Origin: Forficula auricularia
Lineage: Eukaryota; Arthropoda; Insecta; Dermaptera; Forficulidae
NCBI GenBank assembly: GCA_024734495.1
Contig: JALMQS010000225.1
Span: 2,567,650-2,631,649, forward strand
Reading direction: 5' to 3'
Length of the DNA stretch: 64,000 bases
Part shown: piece by piece, positions 21,800-32,399 of the stretch
Numbering within the stretch: position 1 is the stretch's first letter
Layout: the number at the start of each line of letters is the position of its first letter
Notes under the pieces: model-generated
What the model was told of the DNA's origin: nothing
Databases searched by the model: none
What the model saw: only the letters and a program-made list of their open reading frames with translations
Made by a program: the position numbers and the translations under genes

Positions 21800-22060
21800 A
21801 ATTCTAATATTTTTTATTTAACATTGGCGGCGAAAGGAGCTCCTTAACAATCTGACTTTTGAACCGGAAGTTATGAAGTTAAAAAGCCCAAATCTAATCA
21901 GTTCTTATAATAACATAAAAAAATCTCCAGATCGACTTTTCTATGACTTTCCGTTCTTGAGGTGCCTTGGGATTCGAAATCCGGACATACACACAAATAG
22001 TCACTATTTTTTTAGAAAAAATTCGTAATACGTACCTGTGTGCTTCTTTAGGAAATTTCT
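21800..22060. repeat. possible unclassified repeat
   Basis: CpG-containing stretch with GAACCGGAAGTTATGAAG and TCGAAATCCGGACATACAC. It has the look of a transposon 3' region, but no second copy is in the window, so the call is weak. Confidence 0.25.
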
Positions 22061-24060
22061 GATAAAATTGTGGTTTTAATTTGAATTAATAGTTAGAGAG
22101 CTATAACTGACCAAATAAATCAAATATAAAAATAGTTTTTACTAGAGTGGCTAGCTCTTATAAAAAATGTTCCCACTCAACAAAGAATGTTTCACTTTAA
22201 ATCATTATATATTAGAAGAGATATCAAATCATTTACGAAATCCCATTGAAAATCCATTAATCCTATGTCATTTGAATTCATTATATTTACTTTCATTCCG
22301 CTAGCAATTATTTCATTAATTAATATTTGAAATCATTTTTTTAGTCTATTCTAGAGAAAAGAGAAGAAATGAATAATTATTAAAGTGAAGAAATTCTTTA
22401 GATGAAAATCGCTCGAATTCCTATTAAACGGAGGCCATATATTATCAGTTTCTACTATTATTTTAATTATTAAAATGATTAATTTATCTATAAATTAATG
22501 GAAAAGTTCTGTATTCAGAGAGCATACAGGCTGAAAAAATACATACTTCTCTTATATATTTTGAAATATGTAAATTTATATACTCATATCTATATACATA
22601 GTTTCTCATTCCCACAAGATAACATTAAACAGACAAACTACAATATAAGAAAATTTTTATTTTATTTTATTTTTCATATACGATTGATTTGTCCAAAAAT
22701 TCTCTGACTCTGTTCTACCTACCTATAAATGAAGATTTGATACTTTGGTGTTTGAGTAGTTTATCGAAAAATTATATTGACTGAGACAAACTATAGAGTG
22801 TAAATTTTTAACAGAAAAAACTATTCAGATTTCAGAAGTATAATTTCGTAAGATTTTCTTAATCATTTTTTTTTTAATTTAGGACCTATTAAAATTTTGT
22901 TGTTTAATGATTTTTTTTTCGAATTAGACCCACAACTTTTTTACTTACTTATACTTTTCTTTAATGTTTTTATATTTGAAGTGTTTATTTACATTAAAAA
23001 ATAGGTGGATATATATTATAGGAAATTAACTTTGATTTTAAAGTTTTATTAACATTTTGACTTTTATAGTCTAGTGCCTGGAGCACCTAGATATGCTCGG
23101 TAACTTTTTTCCTCGAAATAGCTTAAGTTTCAAATTTCAAGGCTCTGCGGCCTACCGAAAACGAGATATGAACTATTAAAATATTTATTTTGCGACATGA
23201 CTAATTTACACCCCTTTCTTTATTTCAATCGGATTAAAATTTATACACGACTAATAATAACTCATGAGACTTGCTAAGTTCTCCAATTTTTAGCGAAATC
23301 TTAAGCGCCGTTTTCGAGAAATCAATTCTATATATATACAATAATTTCTCGTTTAATATACATAATAAGATAAGATTTAGAGCAGGTATTATCATATCTA
23401 TCCATTGTAGAAAAAATATTTTCTACTTATTTCAAATTTTTTAATCTAAAATAACCTACAAAATTAACTAAATAATTAAACACACTCACAGCCCAATCAA
23501 TATTTTATTGCCAGGGAACTTGCAAAGTAAAAATCTGTAAAGATTCCTACTTTGAATTTCTGAGTAGGTACCTATTACCTAAACAAGACTCCATTATGAT
23601 AGCTATCGAAAAGTATTATGTAATAATAATTTAATTATTAGAAAGACTAAATTTTCTCCATACGTGTAAATAAATACATATATTCTTCGCCTCTACCATC
23701 AAAAAAAAGTTTTTTATCTATTAACACTAAAAACAGTCTCCATAAATAGAAATTGAAATGTCGCATAATCTAAAATAATGTAATTAAATCTAAATATTGT
23801 TAAAGCGTGTAAAAAAGAAACAATCTAAAAACTACAGGAACTATATTTTATATTTCTAAGCTTTTGTTTTTTGAGATATCTTAAAATCTTTTCTTTGTTA
23901 ACGAAATTATAATTTATTACTTTAGGAAATTTCACAGTTATAGGTATTTGTATTTTTTTGTATAAGAAGGGAATTAATACTATTATACAGTTCCTTAAAC
24001 TTAATTAACTAGAAAAGCAATAAATATAATAACAATAATAATATGGAAGTGAGTAGTAAA
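22061..24060. other. AT-rich, no gene seen
   Basis: Two kilobases without recognisable genes. About 23070-23330 (CGAAAACGAGATATG, CGCCGTTTTCGAGAAAT) looks like an old dispersed repeat but has no partner here. Confidence 0.4.
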
Positions 24061-24062
24061 TT

Positions 24063-24265
24063 AAAGAAAAATTTTTGAAATTTTTTTTGTAACTTTTTAA
24101 AAAAAATTTTAAATATAAAATACTAGGTAGGTTTCACATAAATAAAAGATCAGATGCTTGTTTAGCACGACTCAATATACATTTCGGGGTATAAGCCCAT
24201 CTTCAGGAGTTCACCAAGAACACTTTTTTAAAAAGTTCCAAAAAATTTCAAAAATTTTCTTTACT
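24063..24265. mobile_element. ribozyme-bearing hairpin element, family F7
   Basis: The arms are inverted: AAAGAAAAATTTTTGAAATT at 24063 is mirrored by AATTTCAAAAATTTTCTTTA ending near 24262. The loop carries a minus-strand hammerhead-like core (24181-24206). No duplication was identified. Confidence 0.55.
24181..24206 (-). ncRNA. hammerhead-like core, variant GAAAU (F7)
   Basis: Minus strand: CUGAAGA, extra U, helix II GGG/CCC with loop, GAAAU. The terminal U in place of C would need a compensating partner in helix III. A similar GAAAU variant is found at 59662-59687. Confidence 0.5.
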
Positions 24266-24429
24266 TTATTTAATATGTTTCACCAAGAACCTACACCATT
24301 CTCCCTTAACAAAAAACGGAAGTGAGTAGATTCCAGAGAGTCCTGGAGAACTCATCCACAGGTCCGATTTGTTAGTTACGGAGATTTAAAAAAAAATCTC
24401 TAGGTCGTTCTTTATTTGTTTAACTAAAA

Positions 24430-24780
24430 CATTCCAGGGGCTCGAAAAAAAACAACTAAAAAGATAGTTAACCTTGAATGGAGGGTTGAAGATTCCCCGG
24501 TGCAATAACCTCCGCCATAAAAGCCAGCCAGCCAGTCGCCCATACCTTTGTTCAACACCTTTTCAATAAACGAAAAAACACCCGCCATCCGTTGTTTTTT
24601 GCGAACAATTTTTAACAATTGCCACAAGTGATCACTCGGACATCCATCCAACGCCTACTGATTTATTTGTTTTCCTTTCCCTCTCGTTTTTCCCGTTCAT
24701 TTGCATTTTAAGAAGATTGTCAATCCATTATTATATTTTATTTTTGTACTCAATTCGTTACAAATATTATTTTCAACCCA
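24430..24780. promoter_or_regulatory. non-repeat block with duplicated segment, copy 1
   Basis: A moderately GC-rich stretch (24430-24640) is followed by 24632-24780, which recurs at 26208-26358. Shared landmarks are CATCCAACGCCTACTGATTT here versus CATCCAGCACCAATTGATTT there, and TTGCATTTTAAGAAGATT in both. There are no terminal repeats or A tail, so a local duplication of a non-coding element seems likely. The minus-strand ORF 24424-24651 has no domain. Confidence 0.5.
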
Positions 24781-24875
24781 GACAAAAATAGGTGAGTTTT
24801 GGATATATTGTTATATTCTGACCTAAATGGGATTAGATCCCAAGTCAACGTGATTTTATTATTCTTGTTATAGCC

Positions 24876-25430
24876 CCGCGGTTCCTAACCTACGGGTAAT
24901 CACTTCCATGAGGGTATTATAGTTATTTGAAGGAGCTGATCAGACTATTTAATGTAGTAGCACAGAAAATATTTTCAAAGTATATTTCTTATTATTGTCA
25001 TAGACTTAGCTAATTTTCATATTTAAATAGTAATTACTCCATCAATGTTTTATAAATTAAAACTGAAAGAACATTGGAAATTTTTGATAAACAATCATTA
25101 ATATTAAATTGAAAGTTTTTTTGCCGAGAGTAGCAGAATTTTTATAAATTGAAGGAGACAATAAAAGAGTGTGTCTTCTGCTGGAATTATAAATTTTATT
25201 TATTTATAACGAGACTATAGTTTCGAAGGCTTTTTGCCCTCAAAACTATAGTCTCGTTATAAATAAATAATTTATAATTCAGCAGAGATTTACTCTATTG
25301 TCTCCTTCAATCATTAATAGTTCTAATAACTTTTTAGTTGTATTTTCTCATATTTATTTTACCCATGGGTAAAGACACACGGCTTGTTTGTTCATAGGGG
25401 TGACAAAACTGAAAAGGCTAGGAAACACTG
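24876..25430. mobile_element. old hAT-type element carrying a nested ribozyme element
   Basis: The termini CCGCGGTTCCTAACCT and AGGCTAGGAAACACTG are the familiar hAT form CAGTGGTTCC. Flanks TTATAGCC and CTCTAGCT match at 5 of 8 positions, so the insertion is old. A ribozyme palindrome (25104-25308) is inserted inside and is therefore younger. Confidence 0.7.
25104..25308. mobile_element. ribozyme-family palindromic element F2b, copy 1
   Basis: Flanked by an 11-bp duplication AATCATTAATA (25093-25103, 25309-25319). The left arm is longer and contains GCCGAGAGTAGCAGAA and GGAGACAATAAAAGAG. The right arm ends at TATTGTCTCCTTC. The arms meet at the helix II loop: the left reads GTTTCGAAGGC, and the right begins GCCCTC then a mutated GAAAC. 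CUGAUGA is therefore missing, and this copy has only the 3' half of the ribozyme. Confidence 0.85.
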
Positions 25431-25689
25431 CTCTAGCTCAAGGGATGATAAACCGAGGTAAATTATCTAAAGTCAAGTAAAATGAAGGGGTAATGAGGGC
25501 TCAATAAATATAAATAAAATAAAATCGCAAATTTTAAATTAAATTTAAAAAATAAAAATTTATTATCTATCATTAAATTAATATTAATTTGATGATTAAA
25601 TGCTTTATTTTAGATGGAAAATTCATCACTAATCATTTCCAGTTGCAGTTCCGAAATATTTAAATAAAATTAGCTCTCTCCCGCATGGA

Positions 25690-25920
25690 AATAAATAGAT
25701 TTTTTATATATTTTTAGAAAATATATTAAAAATATAAAATTTTTGTGTTCAATTTATATAAAGTTTATGTTTTCTATATATTCTTAAAACATAAAAATAA
25801 TTATATTTTAAGAATATATAGAAAACATAATCTTTATATAAATTAAACACAAAAATTTTATATTTTTAATATATTTTCTAAAAATATATAAAAAACATAT
25901 TTCGAAAATCTATTTATTAT
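25690..25920. repeat. AT-rich long hairpin
   Basis: Arms of roughly 100 bp (25690-25791 and 25806-25918) are near-perfect inverted copies built on TTTTTAGAAAATATATTAAA and TTTCTATATATTCTTAA, with a short loop. Possibly a foldback element; termini and duplication are undetermined. Confidence 0.85.
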
Positions 25921-26207
25921 ATACCTATAGACCTATATATTAAATTTAAAATGGGTGGAAGGCAGCCCAAGGGTATGTAATTAAAAAAATACGATTCCGA
26001 ATAAAATAAATTTATTGGAAAGTCATTTTTTCTCTTAAAAATCATTCCTTCCATCAATTAATTCTCAATTAAAGTTTTACCAGTCCGTCTCTCCAAAGAG
26101 AAAATCCTTCTAATATATTCAACTATCTATTTAAATACCAAAATAATTCCACTTTTATTCGACACCTTTTAATAATAAAAATATACACTTTTTGGAAATT
26201 TTTAAAC

Positions 26208-26358
26208 AGTGTTGATTGGGACACCCATCCAGCACCAATTGATTTATTTATCTTTCTTTTCCCTCTCTTTTTTTACCATTCATTTGCATTTTAAGAAGAT
26301 TATCAATTACATTATCATAATTTCTTTTGCATTCAACTCGTTATATATCATTTTAAAT
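26208..26358. promoter_or_regulatory. non-repeat block, duplicated segment copy 2
   Basis: Paralogue of 24632-24780 in the same orientation, about 1.58 kb away. The best-kept core is CATTTGCATTTTAAGAAGAT. The ORF 26209-26415 is hydrophobic by composition only. Confidence 0.5.
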
Positions 26359-26439
26359 GCTGCTTTTTATCCGCCCCTCCAGAGCCCGCTTCTTTTTTCT
26401 TTTCTTTTTATTTGAGAGACTCAACTTTTATTATTTAAT

Positions 26440-26910
26440 TAAACAAGTTAGTTATCTGAAGATTAGCGAGCGGTTGTTTTAGACCTGAAAACTTCTCCCT
26501 CTCTCTGGCTTCGCTCTGCACTAGTTTTGCAAGTTTAAGCAGCATGGTTAAGATTCGCAGAGCTTTAGTAGGACTTGGGATTGTGGTGGCCGAGTGTAAG
26601 TGTATGTGTGTGTGTGTGCATTGGAGTGCAAAAGAGCTGGATCTGAAGAGAGGCAAGAGGAGTGAAGAGGGCCTAGCAGGATGCATGCTACAGAGAGCTC
26701 CTTAGATTTATATCAGGAAACGGGAGCGCGAACTTCTTCGGCGGAGTGAGTCGCCTTCGTGGCGGCTCGTCGTCTCGGTCTTCGTCTCGGTCTTCGTCTT
26801 AGTCGTGGTCGCGGACGCCACTCTCCATTTGGGATGGAACTCTCCCAAAGCCTTTCCGATTTCGACAACCCATCGATCATCTCAGCGAAGCCTTCTAGGT
26901 TGGATACCTA
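26440..26910. promoter_or_regulatory. GC-rich island with (TG)n and GTCTTC repeats
   Basis: CpG-rich block with a (TG)n run at about 26598-26620 and a short tandem repeat TCTCGGTCTTCG at 26770-26810. ORFs on both strands (26435-26686 minus, 26805-27002 plus) show no domain. Candidate promoter or enhancer. Confidence 0.35.
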
Positions 26911-27109
26911 CCTCTATTCTCATTCTTCATTTTTCTAAATTTATGCGAGAGACAGCCATATCCTTTTCGGGAATTCATTTGATCCTTTCTATTCTTTTAT
27001 AATGTAACATAAGAAATAGATACCTACCTAATTTAAATTTAAAATTATTTTTATTTCAATTTCAAAAAGATATTTAACCTTAGAACTCAAATGCTTATTC
27101 ATAAATATA

Positions 27110-27430
27110 CAAATATACAAAGTCTCGAGCCGGGCCTATCAGGCCTACTATTGATGTTTAATTGGTTTATAACAGATTTTCCAATAATTATATTCAAGTT
27201 TTTTATTAATTTATAACAAGATTTATAAAAATCAATAATAAATCAATACTTTTTTACAGTTTTTATGTATTTTTAATTATATTAAAAATTTTTAAACAGT
27301 CACGAGCCGCTAGAGGTTTATTGGTTTATGATACATTTTTCATCAATTATATTCATTTTTTATTAATTAATATCAGAATTTATAAAAGAATTTATAAAAA
27401 AAATCAATACTTTTACTGTTTTTACTGTTT
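27110..27430. repeat. degenerate tandem duplication, ~180 bp
   Basis: Two units starting GAGCCG (27126 and 27305) share TATTGGTTTAT and TTTTTTATTAATT segments. A related GAGCCGGGCTTAACAGGCC sequence recurs near 27877-27895. AT-rich; class unknown. Confidence 0.5.
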
Positions 27431-27577
27431 TAATACACAGAAAATCCTGGGTCTTGGGACTTTGTGTTATATTTATTTATTTATATTTAAATGTATTTTT
27501 CATACATATATATTACAATATTTACAAATTTTAATACTAAAGTTATAATATTTCTCAATATTTCTCAATAGAAATGT

Positions 27578-27690
27578 TCAACTGTCCCTCTTAAGATATA
27601 TCCTCACTTGGTTCTTAAATTGAATCAGACTTGATGCATTTCTCACTTCAGCTGGCAAAGAATTAAATTCCTCCAAGTCCTCTAAAATAT
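27578..27690 (-). pseudogene. non-LTR retrotransposon RT C-terminal tail, 5'-truncated
   Basis: On the minus strand the frame ending at the stop at 27580-27578 reads EEFNSLPAEVRNASS, then FKNQVRIYLKRDS. This is the standard WN-LP...FK...YL end of Jockey/CR1/RTE-type reverse-transcriptase ORFs. The W before N is F here. It is less similar to the copies at 21320 and 56848, so it represents a second lineage. Only the extreme C-terminus survives. Confidence 0.7.
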
Positions 27691-27699
27691 AATTAATTT

Positions 27700-28303
27700 C
27701 TTGTGCCCTGTTTCCTCAACCTGCGTTTGTAAAATGGTTACAAGAAAAAATTAGTTAGGTATATTTTTTTAGAAAAACCCTTTAAAAATACTTTTATTAT
27801 GTATTAATGAAGGAATATTAAAAACTTTGAATTTATGGGACCCCTTTTCTGAAAGTTATTGAAAAGAAAAGGTGTGAGCCGGGCTTAACAGGCCCGGCTT
27901 ATACGTTCTAGTTTTAATTTTTTTAATTGATTGAAATGTTGAATAACCCATAATATGAATTTCTTGGATTGATTAATACTGATATCGAACTCCAAATTTA
28001 ACAATACTTATCAAATTCATCCATTTGCAAATCAAGTATTTCAACAATTTCTTTTTCACCCTGCTATTTGTGTTGTTTACCATAAAAAAATTTAGTGTTT
28101 TTGATTTGAATTGGTCCTTTCAAAAACCACCAAAGTCACACACAATCAGAACTTTTCATGAATTAATAAAAACTGTGTAATTCACAATTAAACGAATTTT
28201 CAAGGACGGTACGGGGTACCTACTGTTTGAAGAGGAAGGAATGTACTGAGGTGCACGGATTTTACTCAGATTATGTGTTTACCTTTAAGAATGTGTTCGC
28301 GAC
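27700..28303. other. AT-rich, no gene seen
   Basis: Contains the third GAGCCGGGC fragment near 27877 and nothing else recognisable. Confidence 0.35.
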
Positions 28304-28323
28304 AAAAAAAAAAAAAAAAAAAA
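28304..28323 (+). repeat. A20 homopolymer
   Basis: Twenty uninterrupted A residues. It could be the tail of an unrecognised retroposed sequence ending at CGCGAC, or slippage. Confidence 0.9.
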
Positions 28324-28329
28324 CATGTT

Positions 28330-29856
28330 TGGAAAATCTTGAATTAAGTGAGTTTTGAAATGACCGTTTCATTTTTAATCACTTCTCCCATGTTTTTATC
28401 AATGGTTACCATTAATGGTAAGAACATCAAAATTGAAATGTAACAAAGTTATTCCACGGTTCCGTTATTTTTGATTTTAAGTTGATTCTTAAATTATATT
28501 TTTCGAATTTTCAATAAAAATTTAGCTACGAGTAAGATTAAAATTCTTAACTTAAGTCTAGAGGAAATATTAAATTGAAATTGAGTGAAGTTTCCATTAA
28601 ATACCTCCATGATGGCTGAATGTAAAATAATAATACATAATATAACATAGGTAATTATAATAATTATTTTTTTCTTCGTTTTTTCCTTATTTAAATACCA
28701 CTTTAATTCATACTATTGGCCTTGGTTTTTAAAAAATTTTCTCATAAATAAATTTCTTATACAAAATATATTAATATAAATAAAGACTTAGATATCTCTC
28801 GGACTTTATATACCTAATAATGAAATAATATTATAAATTACTCTAATATTAATTAATATTGAAAAAAATAAATAAATCTTTTACTTAGTTCGTTTTAACT
28901 ATTTCTATAATGTCCAAATCCCCACAAGGGCTCACTTTCGCTCCCCTCGGCCTTAAGAGTGTCTTAGGGTGTACGGAAGATGATTCAAAGCCACCCAATG
29001 CGGAATTGATATTACTTTATTTCACCCTAAATAAAATAAACTTCCTCCAACTATCGTTAACACATGATTCTATTTTTCAAGAGAATTAAATTAGTAGATT
29101 TTTTAAACCAGTGTTTTCTTTAGGGCTGAATGGCGTAGGCTATTGAAATACATTTATTTACAGCTAATTTGATTTTAATTTTAATTAGACCACGAATATC
29201 TTTGACTATCATAAATATTGAACCCCTTTTAAAATTGAAGGTTCTGTAATTTATTTGATCAGAAATTATTGCAAAACGTACAATTTTGCCTAACTTCTAG
29301 GCGCACTATTATAAATGTTTTCTTTGAATCCAAAATCATGGAGATTTGTGAGAAACTATAAATATTGCTTTTCACTTATGGGGTTTGACTTTTCTTTTAG
29401 AACTATAGCTATTTTTTTAAGTCAATCATTTTCTTGATTTCGTTATCAATTTACATACACTTCTTATTGATATGTGAAAATCAAAATTTTCTAAAGTAGT
29501 CACATTTTTGTAATTTAAAATTTTTATAATTTAAAATTAACTATAATACTTACACAGTATTTATTCATATCTATATATACCTACCTAATTAGATAAATTA
29601 AGCAGAAAACACCCTCTTTAGTTTTTAAGTTCCTATAATACCATGAAAGGTTTTAATTTCTTTGTATAAAAATATTGAAACCTTGTGTGTCTTTCAAGTG
29701 AAATTTCTCGAGTATGATATTAATATATACCTTGAATTACTTTCAAACTACGATATATATTTTATATAAAATATTTTTCATCAACTTAACGTTTTAAATA
29801 ATTAATATTACTGCAGTACCTATATCAGGTATAAAAATAAATTTCATAAAAGCTTT
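28330..29856. other. AT-rich, no gene seen
   Basis: A GC-richer stretch at 28915-29010 (GGGCTCACTTTCGCTCCCCTC) is unexplained. Otherwise nothing is recognisable. Confidence 0.4.
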
Positions 29857-29864
29857 GGAAAACG

Positions 29865-30022
29865 CGAGGTGAACCGCGACTTAAAATCGTGTACACCTAC
29901 TTCCACTTTCATTTTCAAGTAGAAGACAATAGATGATAATGGATTATCTAATGAATTCCAAAGTAATTCCAAATAATTTCAAAGACGGTGTACACCTAAT
30001 TCCAATCGCGGTTCACCCCTCG
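29865..30022. mobile_element. 8-bp-TSD MITE, CGAGGGGTGAACCGCGA family, copy 3
   Basis: 158 bp, with termini CGAGGTGAACCGCGAC and TCGCGGTTCACCCCTCG and duplications GGAAAACG (29857-29864) and GCAAAACG (30023-30030), 7/8 identical. The subterminal GTGTACACC is shared with the other copies. Confidence 0.92.
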
Positions 30023-30291
30023 GCAAAACGTTTGTTTCTCTGGTGAAAGTAGGTAAATAAAAATATCTTCATGATAAAACGAAATTTTGCCAAGTAACAG
30101 TATGTGAATTCCAACAATAGAATATATTAGATATAATATTATTATCATTAATACATGTTTCGGGCCTAGCCCTAGATAATAATAATAATAATAAATTTTT
30201 CAAAAATTAAGAAGATTTTTCTTTCTCTTTTAATAATTAAGTTTGATAAGAAGAATAAGGAAGTTATATTAAAAATAATAATAATTTAATT

Positions 30292-30627
30292 CACAAAGAG
30301 AAACAAAGAGGTTGTCCTCTGCTTGATGTAAATAAACATATACACATATATATCTGTCATTTTAACTGGCTCGCAGCTAAGTAAAGATCGAAAATTTTCA
30401 ATATCCGTACAGTATGGACCCCATGAAAAATAATAATTATAATTAAAAAAGACTGATGATGAGGGCCAAGTCTTCGAAACAAATAAATAAATATATATAT
30501 ACAGACATATAATTTCAATATATATATGTGTGTATTTTTATTTTTCATTAAGCAGAGGACAACCTCTTTGTTTCTCTTTGTGAATCAACAACTCTGCTAC
30601 TCTCGGAAAAACAAAAACTTTTCAATT
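30292..30627. mobile_element. ribozyme-bearing element, family F2, copy 2
   Basis: Flanked by a perfect 12-bp duplication AATAATTTAATT (30280-30291, 30628-30639). It shares AAAGAGAAACAAAGAGG, GGACCCCATGAAAAATAAT and the ribozyme with 10819-11581. The full end (GCTACTCTCGG...ACTTTT) is on the right. The left arm is short, so the element is only partly palindromic. Confidence 0.88.
30453..30480 (+). ncRNA. hammerhead-like core without cleavage site (F2 copy 2)
   Basis: CUGAUGA (30453-30459), extra U, GAGGGC/GUCUUC paired with wobbles, GAAAC (30476-30480). The helix III and GUC segment present at 11474-11481 is deleted, so self-cleavage is not expected. Confidence 0.6.
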
Positions 30628-30779
30628 AATAATTTAATTGAATATTTAACAAACATTTGGATTTTTAGCCCATTTTTTCAAATTAGAAATTTACTAAAAG
30701 ATAGATTATCAATTTCCAGAAACTTGTAGATACTAATAAAAAAAAGGTTATTTCTATAATATATCTTTTAATTGTCGAA

Positions 30780-31560
30780 TATTCTGTGTTTCTTTTGTCG
30801 AGTCGACTTTTCGATTTCGTGTCCTCTGAGTAAATTTGACATCTGTCAAAAGAATTGACAGAGACGTGAATCGGACTAAAGGCCTTCGAATAAATGTAAA
30901 AAACCGGGAGAGATCGTGACTCTAGGCCATTGTCCCATCCTCTTCCCAGGACTCTCTATCTTGAGAAAAGATTTGGAATCCAGGCATGCGAATCCGGCGA
31001 CGTCCCATGATAGATCACTAATCATTTTTCACCGCAACTTCTTTCGGGTAAAAGAGCAAGCATCTCGTGGGCCCATCTCCGTTTTTTGAATCGACTCTCC
31101 CTCCTCAAGTTCGAATTAAAAAAAATGATCATAAATTGATCTTTCTTTTCCCCCTGACCATATTGGCTGACGGGCCTTTGTCAGCCCTCTTCCTAGTTCA
31201 GGCTTGGGTGCTTCACCCTCGAGGGGTTGGCCCTTCATTCTCCGAACCCCTTTTCGAAACACCCCCACCTCTTTTCAACAAAGGGACGTATGACTGGAGA
31301 CCAACCCACCAGGGCGCGTTGGGCCAATAGTTTGGGGCCCCTGGTCGATTAGGGCTTGGCCCCTTGCGAAGCACTGGCACGCTGAAAGTCGAGCCGAGTG
31401 TTTCATTTATTCTAGTGATCTGTGAGTGTGACTTTGCAGCGGATGCTGTTTTTCAGTCCAATTGTGAAGTGTGTGATTGCGATGTGTGATTCCAGTTGAC
31501 GTGCAATTCTCGTTTATTTGTTTTTACAGGGGAATATGTGCTTTTCTTCATCACAGGTAC
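30780..31560. promoter_or_regulatory. GC-rich island, candidate promoter/5' UTR region
   Basis: A CpG-containing block of about 780 bp. The left part has the palindrome TTTGACATCTGTCAAA (30835-30850), a TALE-homeodomain (TGIF/Meis-type) site by motif. The right part changes to a GTG-rich stretch (31420-31500) with an initiator-like TCAGTC, followed by CTCGTTTATTTGTTTTTACAG and then a donor-like CAGGTAC at 31554-31560. The 87-codon ORF 31067-31330 has no domain. Confidence 0.4.
31530..31556 (+). other. candidate small exon (27 nt)
   Basis: A pyrimidine-rich tract ending TTTTTACAG (to 31529) precedes GGGAATATGTGC, and TCACAG|GTACC follows at 31556/31557. Both splice-like signals are close to consensus, but such pairs also occur by chance. 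There is no protein similarity. Confidence 0.2.
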
Positions 31561-31660
31561 CATCTTTTCCCATCAAAATCGTTCTTCTAAATTCATTCTA
31601 AGGTGATCACCCGCCTATTATCGGATATAATATATTGTTTCTTATGATTTTGAAATACTT

Positions 31661-32080
31661 ATATATGTTGCAGCAAAAACCCGTTTTTAGTAAGAACGAG
31701 TTCTTGATAGTTAAATCGCGTTTCACTGAATAACTGAGTTTATTGATGTTGGTTGTTTTTGGTTCAAAGGTCTAAAATCTTCATTCTTGACTTTCCGTCT
31801 TATTTTGGATGTTTATTTTTCAAAAAATTTTAAACTGAAATGTCAAAAATTAGAAGCACGGTTGTATAGAATGTCATTTTTGACATTTTTTTTAAAAATT
31901 TTGAAAATAAACACCCAAAATTTGGCGGAAGTTCAAAAATAAAGATTATAGACCGTTGAACCAAACTCAACCAACTTCAGTAAACTCTAGTTGCCATAAA
32001 GGTATTCAGTGAAACGCGTTTTTACTAGTAAGAACCCGTTCTTACTAAAAAAATCGGGTTTTTACTGCAACATATATATG
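31661..32080. mobile_element. TIR element GCAGTAAAAACCCG family, copy 2
   Basis: About 420 bp, with ends ATATATGTTGCAGCAAAAAC and GTTTTTACTGCAACATATAT. Arms include CGCGTTTCACTGAATAAC and GGTATTCAGTGAAACGCG. Homologous to 15525-15852. The flanks are TA-rich, so the duplication is ambiguous. Confidence 0.85.
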
Positions 32081-32124
32081 GTAAGACATAGTAGATAGTC
32101 TCATGAAAGATTACCGTTTTTCAG

Positions 32125-32395
32125 ATTTAAAGTATTAAATTTGAGTAAATAAACCCTGCTAACATTAAAAGGGTTTTTCCCTCCGAGGGTAGAGCAAATC
32201 AAAGAAGGTGTCATTTTTGTTATTTATATAGATATTTGTGTATATTTATTTGCCCCTCTTTGATTTGCTCTTAAGAAATAGCTATCTATCATTCTCCAAC
32301 AGATAAAAATATATACCTAATAATAGTTGTTTATTTGTTGGAAATTGTTAACTGTCACCCAAAAGATCCTAGTTTACTCAAATTTAACTTTTTGG
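32125..32395. repeat. imperfect inverted-repeat element
   Basis: TTAAATTTGAGTAAATAAAC near 32137 is mirrored by TAGTTTACTCAAATTTAA near 32372-32389. An inner pair is AGAGCAAATCAAAGA and TCTTTGATTTGCTCT. Unclassified. Confidence 0.6.
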
Positions 32396-32399
32396 AAAT

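Noticed and set aside
28304..28323. Processed pseudogene tail
   Set aside because: The sequence upstream of A20 has no recognisable gene body and no flanking duplication was found.
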